From: Dinoroseobacter sp. | GTDB lineage: Bacteria; Pseudomonadota; Alphaproteobacteria; Rhodobacterales; Rhodobacteraceae | DNA: 64,000 nucleotides | Direction of reading: 5' to 3' | NCBI GenBank assembly: GCA_030066795.1 | Contig: JASJAW010000009.1 | Span: forward strand, 48,319 to 112,318 | Shown: one piece after another, positions 16,495 to 24,741 of the stretch | Layout of the letters: every line of letters starts with the position of its first letter | Position numbering within the stretch: the first letter of the stretch is position 1 | Program-made: the position numbers and the translations under genes | Notes under the pieces: generated by a model | Databases searched by the model: none | Seen by the model: only the letters and a program-made list of their open reading frames with translations | Told to the model about the DNA's origin: nothing

Positions 16495-17802
16495 ATGCCG
16501 AGAGAGTATCTTAAAAAAGCGACGTTAACTCCAAAGAGCGATGCGTCGGAAACCAAGAAGATTGTCCGGAACATTCTGGACGAAATCGAAGCTGGCGGAG
16601 ACGAGGCCGCGCTGCGCTATGCGGCCAAGTTCGATCAATACGAAGGTGAGATCCTGCTCTCACCCGAAGCGATCGACGCCGCTATCGCAAAAGTCCCGGA
16701 AAAGCTGAAAGCCGACATCCGGTTTGCTCATGCGAACGTAAAGAAGTTCGCAGAGGCGCAGAAAGCAACTTTAAAGGATATCGAGGTAGAGGTTGTCCCT
16801 GGTCTGATAGCGGGACAGAAGAGCATCCCCGTGAACGCGGCGGGCTGTTATGTGCCCGGCGGGCGCTACAGCCATATTGCCTCAGCGATAATGACTGTGA
16901 CCACGGCGAAAGTTGCCGGCTGCAAACACATTGTGGCCTGTTCCCCGCCGCGGCCGGAGGTGGGCATCGCGCCCGCGATCATCTACGCCGCCCATGTCTG
17001 CGGCGCGGACAAGATCATGGCAATGGGCGGCGTTCAGGGTGTCGCCGCGATGACTTTTGGGCTGTTTGGCCTGCCGAAAGCCAACATCCTTGTTGGTCCC
17101 GGCAACCAGTTCGTGGCGGAGGCTAAGCGTATGCTCTTCGGTCGCGTCGGCATCGATATGATTGCGGGACCGACCGATAGCCTGATCCTTGCAGACAAGA
17201 CGGCCGACCCGATGATCGTTGCGACCGATCTAGTGGGGCAAGCCGAGCATGGCTATAACTCGCCAGTCTGGCTGGTCACAGATGATCGCGATCTGGCGGA
17301 AGAAGTGATGCGTCTCGTTCCGTTGCTGATCGACGATCTTCCAGAAGTGAACCGCGACAACGCTACCGCGGCGTGGCGCGACTATGCTGAAGTGATCGTC
17401 TGCTCCGACCGGGAAGAGATGGCGGCGACCTCGGACGACTACGCGCCCGAACACCTGACCGTGCAGGCGGAGGACCTCGACTGGTGGCTGGATCGTCTGA
17501 GCTGCTATGGCTCGCTCTTCCTCGGTGAGGAAACCACAGTGGCTTTCGGCGACAAGGCATCTGGCACGAACCACGTGCTGCCCACCTCAGGCGCGGCAAG
17601 CTACACGGGCGGTCTTTCAGTTCATAAATACATGAAGATCGTCACCTGGCAGCGGGCCACCAAGGAAGGCTCTAAACCTGTGGCGGAAGCGACGGCGCGC
17701 ATCTCGCGCTTGGAAGGAATGGAAGGTCATGCGCGCACAGCCGATATTCGACTGCGAAAATACTTCCCAGGCGAAAACTTCGACCTCAGCGTGGACGATT
17801 AA
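16495..17802 (+). CDS. hpsN: Sulfopropanediol 3-dehydrogenase (histidinol dehydrogenase family)
   Basis: A 435-residue HisD-family enzyme. The NAD-binding GPGNQFVAEAKR is at about 201-212, DMIAGPTDSL at 221-230, a zinc site GQAEHGYNSP with Gln249 and His252, and the catalytic Glu319-His320 pair in APEHLTVQ. GDKASGTNHVLPT supplies the metal Asp. Unlike a true HisD, which continues the zinc motif as AEHD..., this has AEHGYNSP, as in HpsN. HpsN oxidises (R)-2,3-dihydroxypropane-1-sulfonate to (R)-3-sulfolactate with two NAD+. Location between TRAP genes and suyAB supports that over histidine synthesis. Subgroup assignment is from memory of the family and context. Confidence 0.87.
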   Translation: MPREYLKKATLTPKSDASETKKIVRNILDEIEAGGDEAALRYAAKFDQYEGEILLSPEAIDAAIAKVPEKLKADIRFAHANVKKFAEAQKATLKDIEVEVVPGLIAGQKSIPVNAAGCYVPGGRYSHIASAIMTVTTAKVAGCKHIVACSPPRPEVGIAPAIIYAAHVCGADKIMAMGGVQGVAAMTFGLFGLPKANILVGPGNQFVAEAKRMLFGRVGIDMIAGPTDSLILADKTADPMIVATDLVGQAEHGYNSPVWLVTDDRDLAEEVMRLVPLLIDDLPEVNRDNATAAWRDYAEVIVCSDREEMAATSDDYAPEHLTVQAEDLDWWLDRLSCYGSLFLGEETTVAFGDKASGTNHVLPTSGAASYTGGLSVHKYMKIVTWQRATKEGSKPVAEATARISRLEGMEGHARTADIRLRKYFPGENFDLSVDD

Positions 17803-17807
17803 CCCCG

Positions 17808-18578
17808 ATGACCCAAACCGCTGCCCCCTCAACGCTCTTTGACCTCTCTGGTCGCGTAGCTTGTGTGACCGGGGCCACATCCGGCCTTGGTAGGCAGGCA
17901 GCAAGCGTTCTGGTCCGGGCCGGCGCAGCGGTTGTAGGGGTCGCCCGACGTGAAGCTGCATTGGAGGACTGGCGAACTGAAGCCGGCGGGCAAACCGCGA
18001 CGGTCACCTGCGATGTCGGCAACCGGGAAAACCTTGAAGCTCTTGCGCGGGACGTTTCGGCGCCCTTTGGCGCGCCGGACATCGTTATACACGCGGCAGG
18101 CATCAATACGCGAGAGCCTGCGGACGAGGTGACGCCCGAGGGCTGGGACACAACTCTGTCGCTAAACCTGTCGACGCCGTTCTTTCTGAGCCAAGCCCTC
18201 GCACCAGCAATGTCAGAAAAAGGCTGGGGCAGGATCGTGACCTTCGCCTCGCTGCAAACGTGGCGGGCGTTTCCGGGCGGTGTGTCCTACGGCGCATCGA
18301 AAGGCGGCATCGCGCAATTGACCCGTGCGATGGCAGAGGCGTGGTCGAGCCGCGGCATCAACGCCAATGCAATCGGGCCGGGGTTCTTCCGCACCGAGCT
18401 AACAGCACCGGTTTTCGACAACCCCGAGCTGTCGCGCAAACTGGCCGACCAGACCTGCATCGGGCGCAACGGCGATCTGAGCGACATAGATGGGCCGTTG
18501 CTGTTTTTGTGCTCGGAAGCCTCCGCTTATGTCACCGGGCAGGTTTTAATGGTTGACGGGGGATTCACTGCGAAATGA
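17808..18578 (+). CDS. hpsO: SDR dehydrogenase, probable DHPS 2-dehydrogenase
   Basis: A 256-residue classical SDR. The glycine motif TGATSGLG is at about 19-26, an HAAG variant of NNAG at about 95-98, SYGASK provides the catalytic Tyr/Lys at about 162-167, and a C-terminal VDGGF closes the domain. It starts 5 bp after hpsN, and its stop overlaps the next gene (ATGA). In dihydroxypropanesulfonate (DHPS) degraders, two C2 dehydrogenases, one SDR (HpsO) and one zinc-type (HpsP), interconvert the S and R isomers through the ketone so that HpsN can act. The order N-SDR-ADH-suyAB matches that arrangement. The direction catalysed by this one is not known. Confidence 0.78.
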   Translation: MTQTAAPSTLFDLSGRVACVTGATSGLGRQAASVLVRAGAAVVGVARREAALEDWRTEAGGQTATVTCDVGNRENLEALARDVSAPFGAPDIVIHAAGINTREPADEVTPEGWDTTLSLNLSTPFFLSQALAPAMSEKGWGRIVTFASLQTWRAFPGGVSYGASKGGIAQLTRAMAEAWSSRGINANAIGPGFFRTELTAPVFDNPELSRKLADQTCIGRNGDLSDIDGPLLFLCSEASAYVTGQVLMVDGGFTAK

Positions 18579-19558
18579 AGGCCCTCGTCTATACCGCGCC
18601 CGAAGCGCTTGAGTTCCGCGATGTCCCGGAGCCGGAGGAGGCCGCGGACACCCATCTCGTGCGGATCGACAGTGTCGGTATCTGCGGGTCGGACATGCAT
18701 GCCTATCTTGGACACGATGACAGGCGCCCTGCCCCGCTCATCCTTGGGCATGAAGGTGCAGGCATCATCACCGGCGGTCCACGTGATGGCGAACGGGTCA
18801 CGATCAATCCGTTGGTGACCTGCGGTGTCTGCCCAGCCTGTCTGTCGGGTCGCGACAACCTGTGCGAGACGCGTCAGATCATCTCCATGCCGCCCCGAGA
18901 AGGCGCGTTCGCTCAGTATGTCTCTATGCCTGGGCGTAATCTCGTAACCGTCCCAGATGGATTTTCATTGGAGAAAGCCGCGCTCGCAGAACCAATCGCC
19001 GTTAGTTGGCACGCGGTCCGGCTTGGGATCGAGGCTTTGGCCGACGACCGCAAACACACTGCCTTGGTGATCGGCGGTGGAGCGATAGGAGTGGCCGCCG
19101 CCATCAGTCTGGTCGCGCAAGGCGTTCCAAACGTGACCCTTGTGGAGCCGAACAAGATACGCCGCGCCTATCTCGGCCTCAATGCAGGCTACACCATCGC
19201 TACGCCTGAAGAGGTCGAAGACATGCAGTTCGACATCGTGGTCGACGGCGTGGGATATGACGCGACACGCGCAAGCGCCTCGGCGGCAGTGCGCCCCGGT
19301 GGGGTGATCTTGCACATCGGCTTGGGCGGCGGCAGCGGCGGTCTGGATATCCGCCGGATCACCTTGCAAGAGATCGCGTTTATCGGCACCTACACCTACA
19401 CGGCGCAAGACTTCCGCGACACTGCAAGAGCCATGTTCGAGGGGCGCCTCGGACCGCTCGACTGGGTGGAAACTCGCCCGTTGTCCGAGGGCGCGCGTGC
19501 CTTTGCAGATATCCGCGGCGGAAAGGTCGCCGCCCCGAAACTCATACTCAAGCCTTGA
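18575..19558 (+). CDS. hpsP: Zinc-type alcohol dehydrogenase, probable DHPS 2-dehydrogenase
   Basis: A 327-residue medium-chain dehydrogenase. The catalytic zinc motif GICGSDMHAY is at about 34-43, with GHEGAG at about 60-65. The structural zinc lobe has four Cys in the CGVCPACLSGRDNLC segment (about 86-100). The Rossmann motif is VIGGGAIGVAAA (about 163-174). It overlaps the SDR gene by 4 bp, and suyA begins 18 bp downstream. It is the presumed partner of the SDR in isomerising (S)-DHPS to (R)-DHPS via the 2-oxo compound, using NAD(H) in the cytoplasm. The family is sure; the DHPS role comes from synteny. Confidence 0.78.
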   Translation: MKALVYTAPEALEFRDVPEPEEAADTHLVRIDSVGICGSDMHAYLGHDDRRPAPLILGHEGAGIITGGPRDGERVTINPLVTCGVCPACLSGRDNLCETRQIISMPPREGAFAQYVSMPGRNLVTVPDGFSLEKAALAEPIAVSWHAVRLGIEALADDRKHTALVIGGGAIGVAAAISLVAQGVPNVTLVEPNKIRRAYLGLNAGYTIATPEEVEDMQFDIVVDGVGYDATRASASAAVRPGGVILHIGLGGGSGGLDIRRITLQEIAFIGTYTYTAQDFRDTARAMFEGRLGPLDWVETRPLSEGARAFADIRGGKVAAPKLILKP

Positions 19559-19575
19559 CGAAACTGGAGATCAAT

Positions 19576-19866
19576 ATGTCCGAAATTCCCCACCTGCTAG
19601 TCCACGAAAAAGCCGATAATGTCGGCGTGGTGGTGGTCGAGGGGCTGACCGCTGGCACGGATATGCTGTGCTGCATCACCCATGACAACTCAACCTTCCG
19701 TTTGACTGCGAAACACGACGTTCCGATCGGGCACAAAGTGGCGCTGGTCGATCTCAAGTCCGGTGATACCGCCATGAAATACGGCGAGGATATCGGAAAG
19801 ATCATCGCTGATATCGGTCAGGGCGAACACCTTCACACTCACAACTGCAAAACCAAACGCTGGTAA
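19576..19866 (+). CDS. suyA: (R)-sulfolactate sulfo-lyase, small subunit
   Basis: A 96-residue protein with the small SAF-domain fold found in UxaA/altronate dehydratase N-terminal subunits. It has VHEKADNVGVVV near the start, a central KSGD..MKYGEDIG loop, and a His-rich C-terminus (GEHLHTHNCKTKR). The ATG at 19576 with CTGGAG before it is chosen over an upstream TTG at 19555. The gene is followed by suyB after 12 bp. SuyAB cleaves (R)-3-sulfolactate into pyruvate and sulfite. Split small and large subunits are normal for this enzyme. Confidence 0.88.
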   Translation: MSEIPHLLVHEKADNVGVVVVEGLTAGTDMLCCITHDNSTFRLTAKHDVPIGHKVALVDLKSGDTAMKYGEDIGKIIADIGQGEHLHTHNCKTKRW

Positions 19867-19878
19867 GGAACCGAACCG

Positions 19879-21060
19879 ATGGCATCGAAATACTCCAACA
19901 TCACCTTCAAGGGGTTCCGGCGCGAAAACGGCCGTGTGGGCGTGCGCAATCACGTTCTGATCCTTCCGGTAGACGACATCTCCAACGCCGCCTGCGAGGC
20001 CGTTGCCAACAACGTCAAAGGCACACTGGCGATCCCCCACGCCTATGGCCGCCTGCAGTTCGGTGAAGACCTTGAGCTGCATTTTCGCACAATGATCGGA
20101 ACGGGCTCGAACCCCAACGTGCATTCGGTCGTTGTGATCGGGATCGAGCCGGGCTGGACCAAGCGTATTGCCGATGGCATACGGGAAACCGGAAAGGAAG
20201 TCGCAGAGTTCTCCATCGAACAGAAAGGCGACTTTGAAACCATCCGCGCCGCAAGCTGGGCCGCGAAAGACTTTGTCCATAAGGCAACCGAAGTGCAGCG
20301 CGAAGAATGCTCGATTTCAGAGCTTTGGGTCTCCACGAAATGTGGCGAGTCCGACACCACCACTGGCCTCGGCTCCTGCCCGACGGTCGGCAATATGTAC
20401 GACAAGCTGCTGCCCGAAGGCATCACCGGGTTCTTCGGAGAAACCTCCGAAATCACCGGGGCTGAGCACATTTGCCAGAAGCGCGCGATCAATGAAGAGG
20501 TCGGAGAGCGCTGGTATGCAATGTGGAAGGCCTATCAGGACGATGTGATCTTCGCGCACCAGACCGATGACCTGTCCGACAGCCAGCCCACGAAGGGCAA
20601 TATCGAAGGTGGCCTGACCACCATCGAGGAAAAAGCACTGGGCAATCTCGAAAAAATTGGGCGCACGTCACAGTACATCGACATTTTGGAGCCAGCCGAG
20701 CAGCCGTCTTCTGGCGATGGCCTCTATTTCATGGACAGCTCCTCGGCGGCAGCAGAATGCGTGACGCTGATGGCGGCAGGCGGTGCCGTGGTGCACACCT
20801 TCCCGACCGGACAGGGCAACGTTGTCGGCAACCCGATTGTGCCCGTAATCAAGATCACAGCGAACCCGCGCACCGTGCGCACCATGGGAGAGCACGTGGA
20901 TGTCGACGTGTCAGGCATTCTGCGCCGTGAAATGACCATCGACGAGGCCGGCGACGCCCTGATCGACATGATCCGCCGAACCGCGAATGGCCGGAACACA
21001 GCGGCTGAGGCCCTTGGCCACCGCGAGTTCTCGATGACCAAGCTGTATCGCAGCGCATAA
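19879..21060 (+). CDS. suyB: (R)-sulfolactate sulfo-lyase, large subunit
   Basis: A 393-residue protein of the UxaA/altronate dehydratase C-terminal family. It has [18 protein letters not shown] at the N-terminus (family signature), a conserved [12 protein letters not shown] segment (about 153-164) with a Cys and acidic ligands, an [13 protein letters not shown] region (about 181-193), and a later [14 protein letters not shown] motif. The Cys residues near 155, 165 and 195 are candidates for iron binding. With suyA it releases sulfite from (R)-sulfolactate, the desulfonation step of the cluster. The adjacent soeABC genes account for sulfite removal. The assignment is strong because small and large subunits, hpsN and slcC occur together. 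Confidence 0.9.
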   Translation: MASKYSNITFKGFRRENGRVGVRNHVLILPVDDISNAACEAVANNVKGTLAIPHAYGRLQFGEDLELHFRTMIGTGSNPNVHSVVVIGIEPGWTKRIADGIRETGKEVAEFSIEQKGDFETIRAASWAAKDFVHKATEVQREECSISELWVSTKCGESDTTTGLGSCPTVGNMYDKLLPEGITGFFGETSEITGAEHICQKRAINEEVGERWYAMWKAYQDDVIFAHQTDDLSDSQPTKGNIEGGLTTIEEKALGNLEKIGRTSQYIDILEPAEQPSSGDGLYFMDSSSAAAECVTLMAAGGAVVHTFPTGQGNVVGNPIVPVIKITANPRTVRTMGEHVDVDVSGILRREMTIDEAGDALIDMIRRTANGRNTAAEALGHREFSMTKLYRSA

Positions 21061-21067
21061 GCGAATG

Positions 21068-21090
21068 CGGGCGCGCCATCGGCGCGCCCG
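21068..21090 (+). terminator. Perfect GC hairpin between suyB and slcC
   Basis: CGGGCGCGCC (21068-21077) and its exact complement (21081-21090) form a 10-bp stem with the 3-nt loop ATC, starting 8 bp after the suyB stop. There is no T-run, so it is more likely an attenuator or mRNA stabiliser than a full terminator. slcC begins 15 bp later. Confidence 0.6.
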
Positions 21091-21105
21091 TACGATTGGA
21101 ACTGT

Positions 21106-22122
21106 ATGAGCCAAGACACCGAAACCCTCTCGCTCGACGATGCCCGCGCTCTTCTGCGCGCGGCTTTTTTACGCTCGGGGGTACCGGAAGACCGGGCGGC
21201 CAGCGTCGCGGCAGCTCTTGTCGCAGCGGAAGCTGAGGGCCAGGTGGGCCACGGGTTTTCGCGCCTTGAGGACTACGCAGCACAGGTTCGCAGCGGGAAA
21301 ATCATCGCCGACGCGCCACTCCGCATTGATCAGCCGGCTCCGTCAAGCCTCGTCATCGATGCGGGCTATGGATTTGCCTTTCCGGCCTTAGATCTGGCGG
21401 TCGAACGCGGATCACACGTGGCGCTTACACAAGGCACAGCCTCCGTCGGAATCACCCGTTCGCATCATTGCGGCGCATTGTCGGTCAGTGTTGACCGTTT
21501 TGCACAGCAAGGACTGGTCGCACTCATGGTGGCAAACAGCCCGGTGGCCATCGCGCCGTGGGGCGCCAGGACACCGGTCTATGGCACCAACCCGATTGCC
21601 TTTGCCGCCCCGCGCGGCGACGGCCCACCACTAGTGATTGATCTATCATTGTCGGTTGTGGCGCGCGGCAAAGTGTTAAACGCGAAGAAAGCGGGAACTG
21701 AGATCCCTGCGGGTTGGGCACTCGATGCCGAGGGCCACCCAACGACGAACGCAGAAGCAGCACTTGAAGGGTCTATGCAGCCGATTGGGGGGCCCAAGGG
21801 GACTGCTTTGGCGCTTATGGTGGAAATTCTGTCGACCGTCATGACAGGCGCGAATTTCAGCAAAGATGCCGGATCGTTCTTCACCGCGGATGGCTCGCGT
21901 CCAGGCGTCGGACAACACCTGACCCTGTACCGCCCGCCTCAGGACTTGGACACTTTCACCGCGCGATTGGAGCAGTTATTGAGCCTGATCGAAAGCCTTG
22001 AGGGCACACGCGTGCCCGGCTCTCGGCGCCTCGAAGCCCTTGATAAAGCGCGCAAAGACGGCATCGCCGTCCCCAAGCGCTATCTGGACGTCGCGCACGA
22101 ACTTGCAACGGCTACCGTATGA
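21106..22122 (+). CDS. slcC: (R)-sulfolactate dehydrogenase, Ldh/malate dehydrogenase type 2 family
   Basis: A 338-residue protein of the NAD(P)-dependent malate/lactate dehydrogenase family that lacks a classical Rossmann fold. The motifs are LDDARALLRAAFLRSG at the N-terminus, the catalytic GITRSHHCGA (about 122-131), then ANSPVAIAPWGARTPVYGTNPIAFAAP with the conserved WG...GTNP elements. ComC/SlcC of this family interconverts sulfopyruvate and (R)-sulfolactate. It closes the sulfolactate branch: a sulfopyruvate source such as cysteate or (S)-sulfolactate could be fed to SuyAB. No slcD for the (S) isomer is in this window. The family is firm; the substrate follows from context. Confidence 0.8.
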   Translation: MSQDTETLSLDDARALLRAAFLRSGVPEDRAASVAAALVAAEAEGQVGHGFSRLEDYAAQVRSGKIIADAPLRIDQPAPSSLVIDAGYGFAFPALDLAVERGSHVALTQGTASVGITRSHHCGALSVSVDRFAQQGLVALMVANSPVAIAPWGARTPVYGTNPIAFAAPRGDGPPLVIDLSLSVVARGKVLNAKKAGTEIPAGWALDAEGHPTTNAEAALEGSMQPIGGPKGTALALMVEILSTVMTGANFSKDAGSFFTADGSRPGVGQHLTLYRPPQDLDTFTARLEQLLSLIESLEGTRVPGSRRLEALDKARKDGIAVPKRYLDVAHELATATV

Positions 22123-22155
22123 CGTCAGCCCCCGCAGAGAGGAGATGGCCCAGCC

Positions 22156-22566
22156 ATGTATGACAGGATTTTGATACCGGTCGATCTCGACCATGAGGAA
22201 CTGGTACCGCCAAAACTGGACCTCGCACGACGCCTGCTCGCGCCTCAGGGGCGCATCACAATGATGGCGGTGTTGGAAAGCGTACCCGGCTATGTGTCAG
22301 AGTTCGTTATGGACAAGCCCGAGAACCACCTGACGAGCAAAGTGTCCAAGGCATTACAAAAGCTGGCCGACGGAGACGATGTGGATGTCCACGTCTGCAC
22401 CGGAAAACCCGGAGTCGAGATTGCGCAGTACGCAGAGGACGCGAATATGCAGCTTATTATAGTCGGCAGCCATCGCCCGGGGATGCGTGACTATTTCCTC
22501 GGCTCCACCGCCGCACGGGTTGTCCGGCGCGCACCGTGTTCGGTACTGGTCGCGCGCCCCCAATGA
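22156..22566 (+). CDS. Universal stress protein, UspA family
   Basis: A 136-residue single-domain UspA protein. MYDRILIPVDL forms the first strand, and the C-terminal ATP-binding motif reads VGSHRPGMRDYFLGSTAARVVRRAPCSVLV (G-2x-G-9x-G-S type, about 104-133). GAGAGGAG precedes the ATG. It is 33 bp after slcC and likely the last gene of the TRAP-suy operon. Usp proteins bind nucleotides and modulate stress or energy responses; a specific role in sulfonate growth is unknown. Confidence 0.88.
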   Translation: MYDRILIPVDLDHEELVPPKLDLARRLLAPQGRITMMAVLESVPGYVSEFVMDKPENHLTSKVSKALQKLADGDDVDVHVCTGKPGVEIAQYAEDANMQLIIVGSHRPGMRDYFLGSTAARVVRRAPCSVLVARPQ

Positions 22567-22599
22567 GAGCGTTTACAATGGGAACCCAAAGCGCTTAGG
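22564..22599. promoter_or_regulatory. Two LacI-like operator sites upstream of the ABC transporter operon
   Basis: CCAAAGCGCTTAGG (22586-22599) is a near-perfect palindrome whose core AAGCGCTTA is identical to that of the operator at 13107-13120. TGAGAGCGTTTACA (22564-22577) matches the same operator at 11 of 14 positions and overlaps the uspA stop. Both lie 57-92 bp before the binding-protein start, suggesting that the LacI-type repressor also controls this transporter. Confidence 0.55.
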
Positions 22600-22655
22600 G
22601 TTTTCTCATCAAACAAGCTTCACAAAAAGAAGTCCTACCAACAGGGAGATACTGA

Positions 22656-23618
22656 ATGACTACTACAAAGCTTAAAGCAGGTGTGTCTGCTGCATGCCTG
22701 ACCGCGATTGCAGCCGGCCCGTCTTTTGCCGCCGACATCGTGATCGGCGTCCCTAACTGGGCGTCTGTAAATGCGACCGCCCATGTGTTGGAAGTCGTTA
22801 TCGAAGAGAACCTCGGCCTCGACGTCGAACTTCAGAACGGCACCAACCCGATCGTGTTTGAAGCCATGGACAAAGGTTCCATGCACGTGCACCCCGAAGT
22901 GTGGATGCCGAACCAGCAGAACCTTCACGACACCTATGTGAAGGAAAATGGCACAGTCGTGATGAACGAAAACCCGGTGCAGGCCGAACAGGGCATGTGC
23001 GTGCCAAAATACATGGCCGAGCAGAACGGCATCACCAGCATCGACGACCTGTCCGACCCCGACAAAATGGCGGTTTTCGACACTGACGGTGACGGCACAC
23101 CTGAAGTCTGGATCGGCGCACCTGGCTGGGCCTCGACCATTGTCGAGAAGATCCGCGCCAAGTCCTATGGCTACGATCAGGTGTTTGAACTGACCGAGTA
23201 CGAAGAGACCATTGCCTACGCCAACCTGGCGAACGCCACGAAGGCCGGCGATCCGTGGATCGGTTTTTGCTACAGCCCCCACTACATCTTTGTGACGCAG
23301 GAACTGCACGTGCTGGAAGAGCCGGCGCACGATCCAGCGACCTGGACCATCGTTCAGCCGACAGACGATCCGGACTGGTTGGCAAAATCATCTGCCTCCA
23401 CGGCTTGGAACGGCGCAACCCTGCACCTGCACTTCGCCAAGGCGCTGGACGACAGCTATCCTGAAGTGGCGGCACTGTTCCGCAACTTCCAGATGGACGG
23501 TGACGCGCTGAGCGCAATGGGCAAAGCCCTCGCAGTAGACAACATGGATGCTGGCGAATTTGCCGCGATGTGGGTCGCGGAAAACGAGGACACTGTCCTC
23601 GGTTGGCTGACCAACTAA
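22656..23618 (+). CDS. ABC transporter substrate-binding protein, glycine-betaine (OpuAC/ProX) family
   Basis: A 320-residue secreted binding protein with a signal peptide (about 1-23, PSFAA). It follows the OpuAC fold: GVPNWASVNATAHVLE at the start of the mature domain, HPEVWMPNQ (about 77-85), GAPGWAS (about 151-157), and YSPHYIFVTQELHVLEEP (about 207-224). In betaine binders that last segment reads like W.PHW...YDLK.L, so two cage aromatics are Tyr here and the Lys is absent. A DTDGDGTPE loop may bind a cation. An altered aromatic box and position beside sulfonate genes suggest a ligand other than glycine betaine, possibly a sulfonate or zwitterion. GGGAG precedes the start. Confidence 0.87.
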   Translation: MTTTKLKAGVSAACLTAIAAGPSFAADIVIGVPNWASVNATAHVLEVVIEENLGLDVELQNGTNPIVFEAMDKGSMHVHPEVWMPNQQNLHDTYVKENGTVVMNENPVQAEQGMCVPKYMAEQNGITSIDDLSDPDKMAVFDTDGDGTPEVWIGAPGWASTIVEKIRAKSYGYDQVFELTEYEETIAYANLANATKAGDPWIGFCYSPHYIFVTQELHVLEEPAHDPATWTIVQPTDDPDWLAKSSASTAWNGATLHLHFAKALDDSYPEVAALFRNFQMDGDALSAMGKALAVDNMDAGEFAAMWVAENEDTVLGWLTN

Positions 23619-23632
23619 TCCCTCTGATTGCA

Positions 23633-23659
23633 GGCCGTCGCGACAATGTCGCGGCGGCC
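23633..23659 (+). terminator. GC-rich hairpin after the ABC binding-protein gene
   Basis: GGCCGTCGCGA (23633-23643) pairs with TCGCGGCGGCC (23649-23659) to form an 11-bp stem with one G-U pair and the loop CAATG. There is no T-run. It lies 14 bp after the binding-protein stop and before the ATPase gene. It probably stabilises the upstream message or partly terminates transcription. Confidence 0.55.
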
Positions 23660-23703
23660 ACATCACACGTTTAAAGCCGGTTTGCGGCGCATTGGGGGGA
23701 AGC

Positions 23704-24741
23704 ATGCAAGACACGGTCGTTAAACTCGACGGCGTGTGGAAGATTTTCGGTGCCCAGGCAGACGACGCCATGAAAGCGGTACTGAGCGAAGGTCTATCAA
23801 AACCACAGGTACTGGAACGCTTTGGCTGTGTGGTTGGCGTTCAGGACGCGAACTTCGAAGTCGCTCGGGGCGAGATTTTCTGCATCATGGGCCTTTCGGG
23901 ATCCGGGAAATCGACGCTGGTCCGCCACGTAAACCGGCTGATCGAGCCAACCGCCGGCAAGATCGAGATCATGGGGCAGGATGTCTCCGCCATCTCCGCC
24001 AACGAACTACGCAGAATTCGTGCACAGCAGATCGGGATGGTGTTCCAGCACATGGCGCTGATGCCGCACCGCTCCGTCCGCGATAACGTCGCCTACCCCC
24101 TCGAAATTCGAAAAATCTCCAAGTCAAAACGCTGGGCCGTCTCGGACCACGCGCTCGGCCTCGTTGACCTGACCGGCTACGAAGACCGGCTGCCAAGAGA
24201 GCTGTCGGGCGGCATGCAGCAGCGGGTTGGCATTGCACGCGCTCTTGCCTCCGACCCGGAAATCCTTCTGATGGATGAGCCTTTCTCGGCGCTCGATCCA
24301 CTGATCCGCCTGCAGCTTCAGGACCAGTTCAAGGCGCTGGTGGCACAGCTGCAGAAGACAACGCTTTTCATCACGCACGATCTGGATGAGGCTATCCGCA
24401 TCGGCCACCGCATCGCGATCATGAAGGACGGCGTAATCGTTCAAATAGGCACACCGGAAGAGATCGTAATGAACCCTGCCGATGACTATGTGAGGGAGTT
24501 CGTCCAAGGGATTTCCAAACTGAAGCTCGTGAAGGCGCATTCGATTATGGAACCCCTAGAGAGCTTTTCAGGGTCCGTCGACGGCGCCCCAAGGGCAGAT
24601 CATGGCGCAGATCTGGACCAATTGATCGACCTTGCCGTCGGAACAGAACAGCCGGTCGTAATCACCGACGGTGGAGCCGATATCGGCGTTGTAACGAAAC
24701 CGCGCCTCCTGCGCGGCATTCAGGGGGGCAAAGATGACTGA
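23704..24741 (+). CDS. ABC transporter ATP-binding protein, ProV/OpuAA type
   Basis: A 345-residue ATPase. It starts with the OpuA-type extension that contains a VWKIFG segment and an amphipathic helix. Then come Walker A GLSGSGKST (about 62-70), a Q-loop in QIGMVFQHMALMPHR, the signature LSGGMQQRVGIARAL (about 166-180), Walker B ILLMDEPFSALDP (about 187-199) and the H-loop FITHDLDEA. The C-terminal 70 residues are shorter than the two CBS domains of ProV, so osmotic gating by CBS may be missing. The ATG at 23704 follows GGGGGGA; an upstream TTG is less likely. The permease gene overlaps its end by 8 bp. Confidence 0.9.
   Translation: MQDTVVKLDGVWKIFGAQADDAMKAVLSEGLSKPQVLERFGCVVGVQDANFEVARGEIFCIMGLSGSGKSTLVRHVNRLIEPTAGKIEIMGQDVSAISANELRRIRAQQIGMVFQHMALMPHRSVRDNVAYPLEIRKISKSKRWAVSDHALGLVDLTGYEDRLPRELSGGMQQRVGIARALASDPEILLMDEPFSALDPLIRLQLQDQFKALVAQLQKTTLFITHDLDEAIRIGHRIAIMKDGVIVQIGTPEEIVMNPADDYVREFVQGISKLKLVKAHSIMEPLESFSGSVDGAPRADHGADLDQLIDLAVGTEQPVVITDGGADIGVVTKPRLLRGIQGGKDD

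Noticed and set aside
16495..17802. Calling this gene hisD (histidinol dehydrogenase)
   Set aside because: The zinc motif continues as AEHGYNSP rather than AEHD, and the neighbours are sulfonate genes, not his genes.
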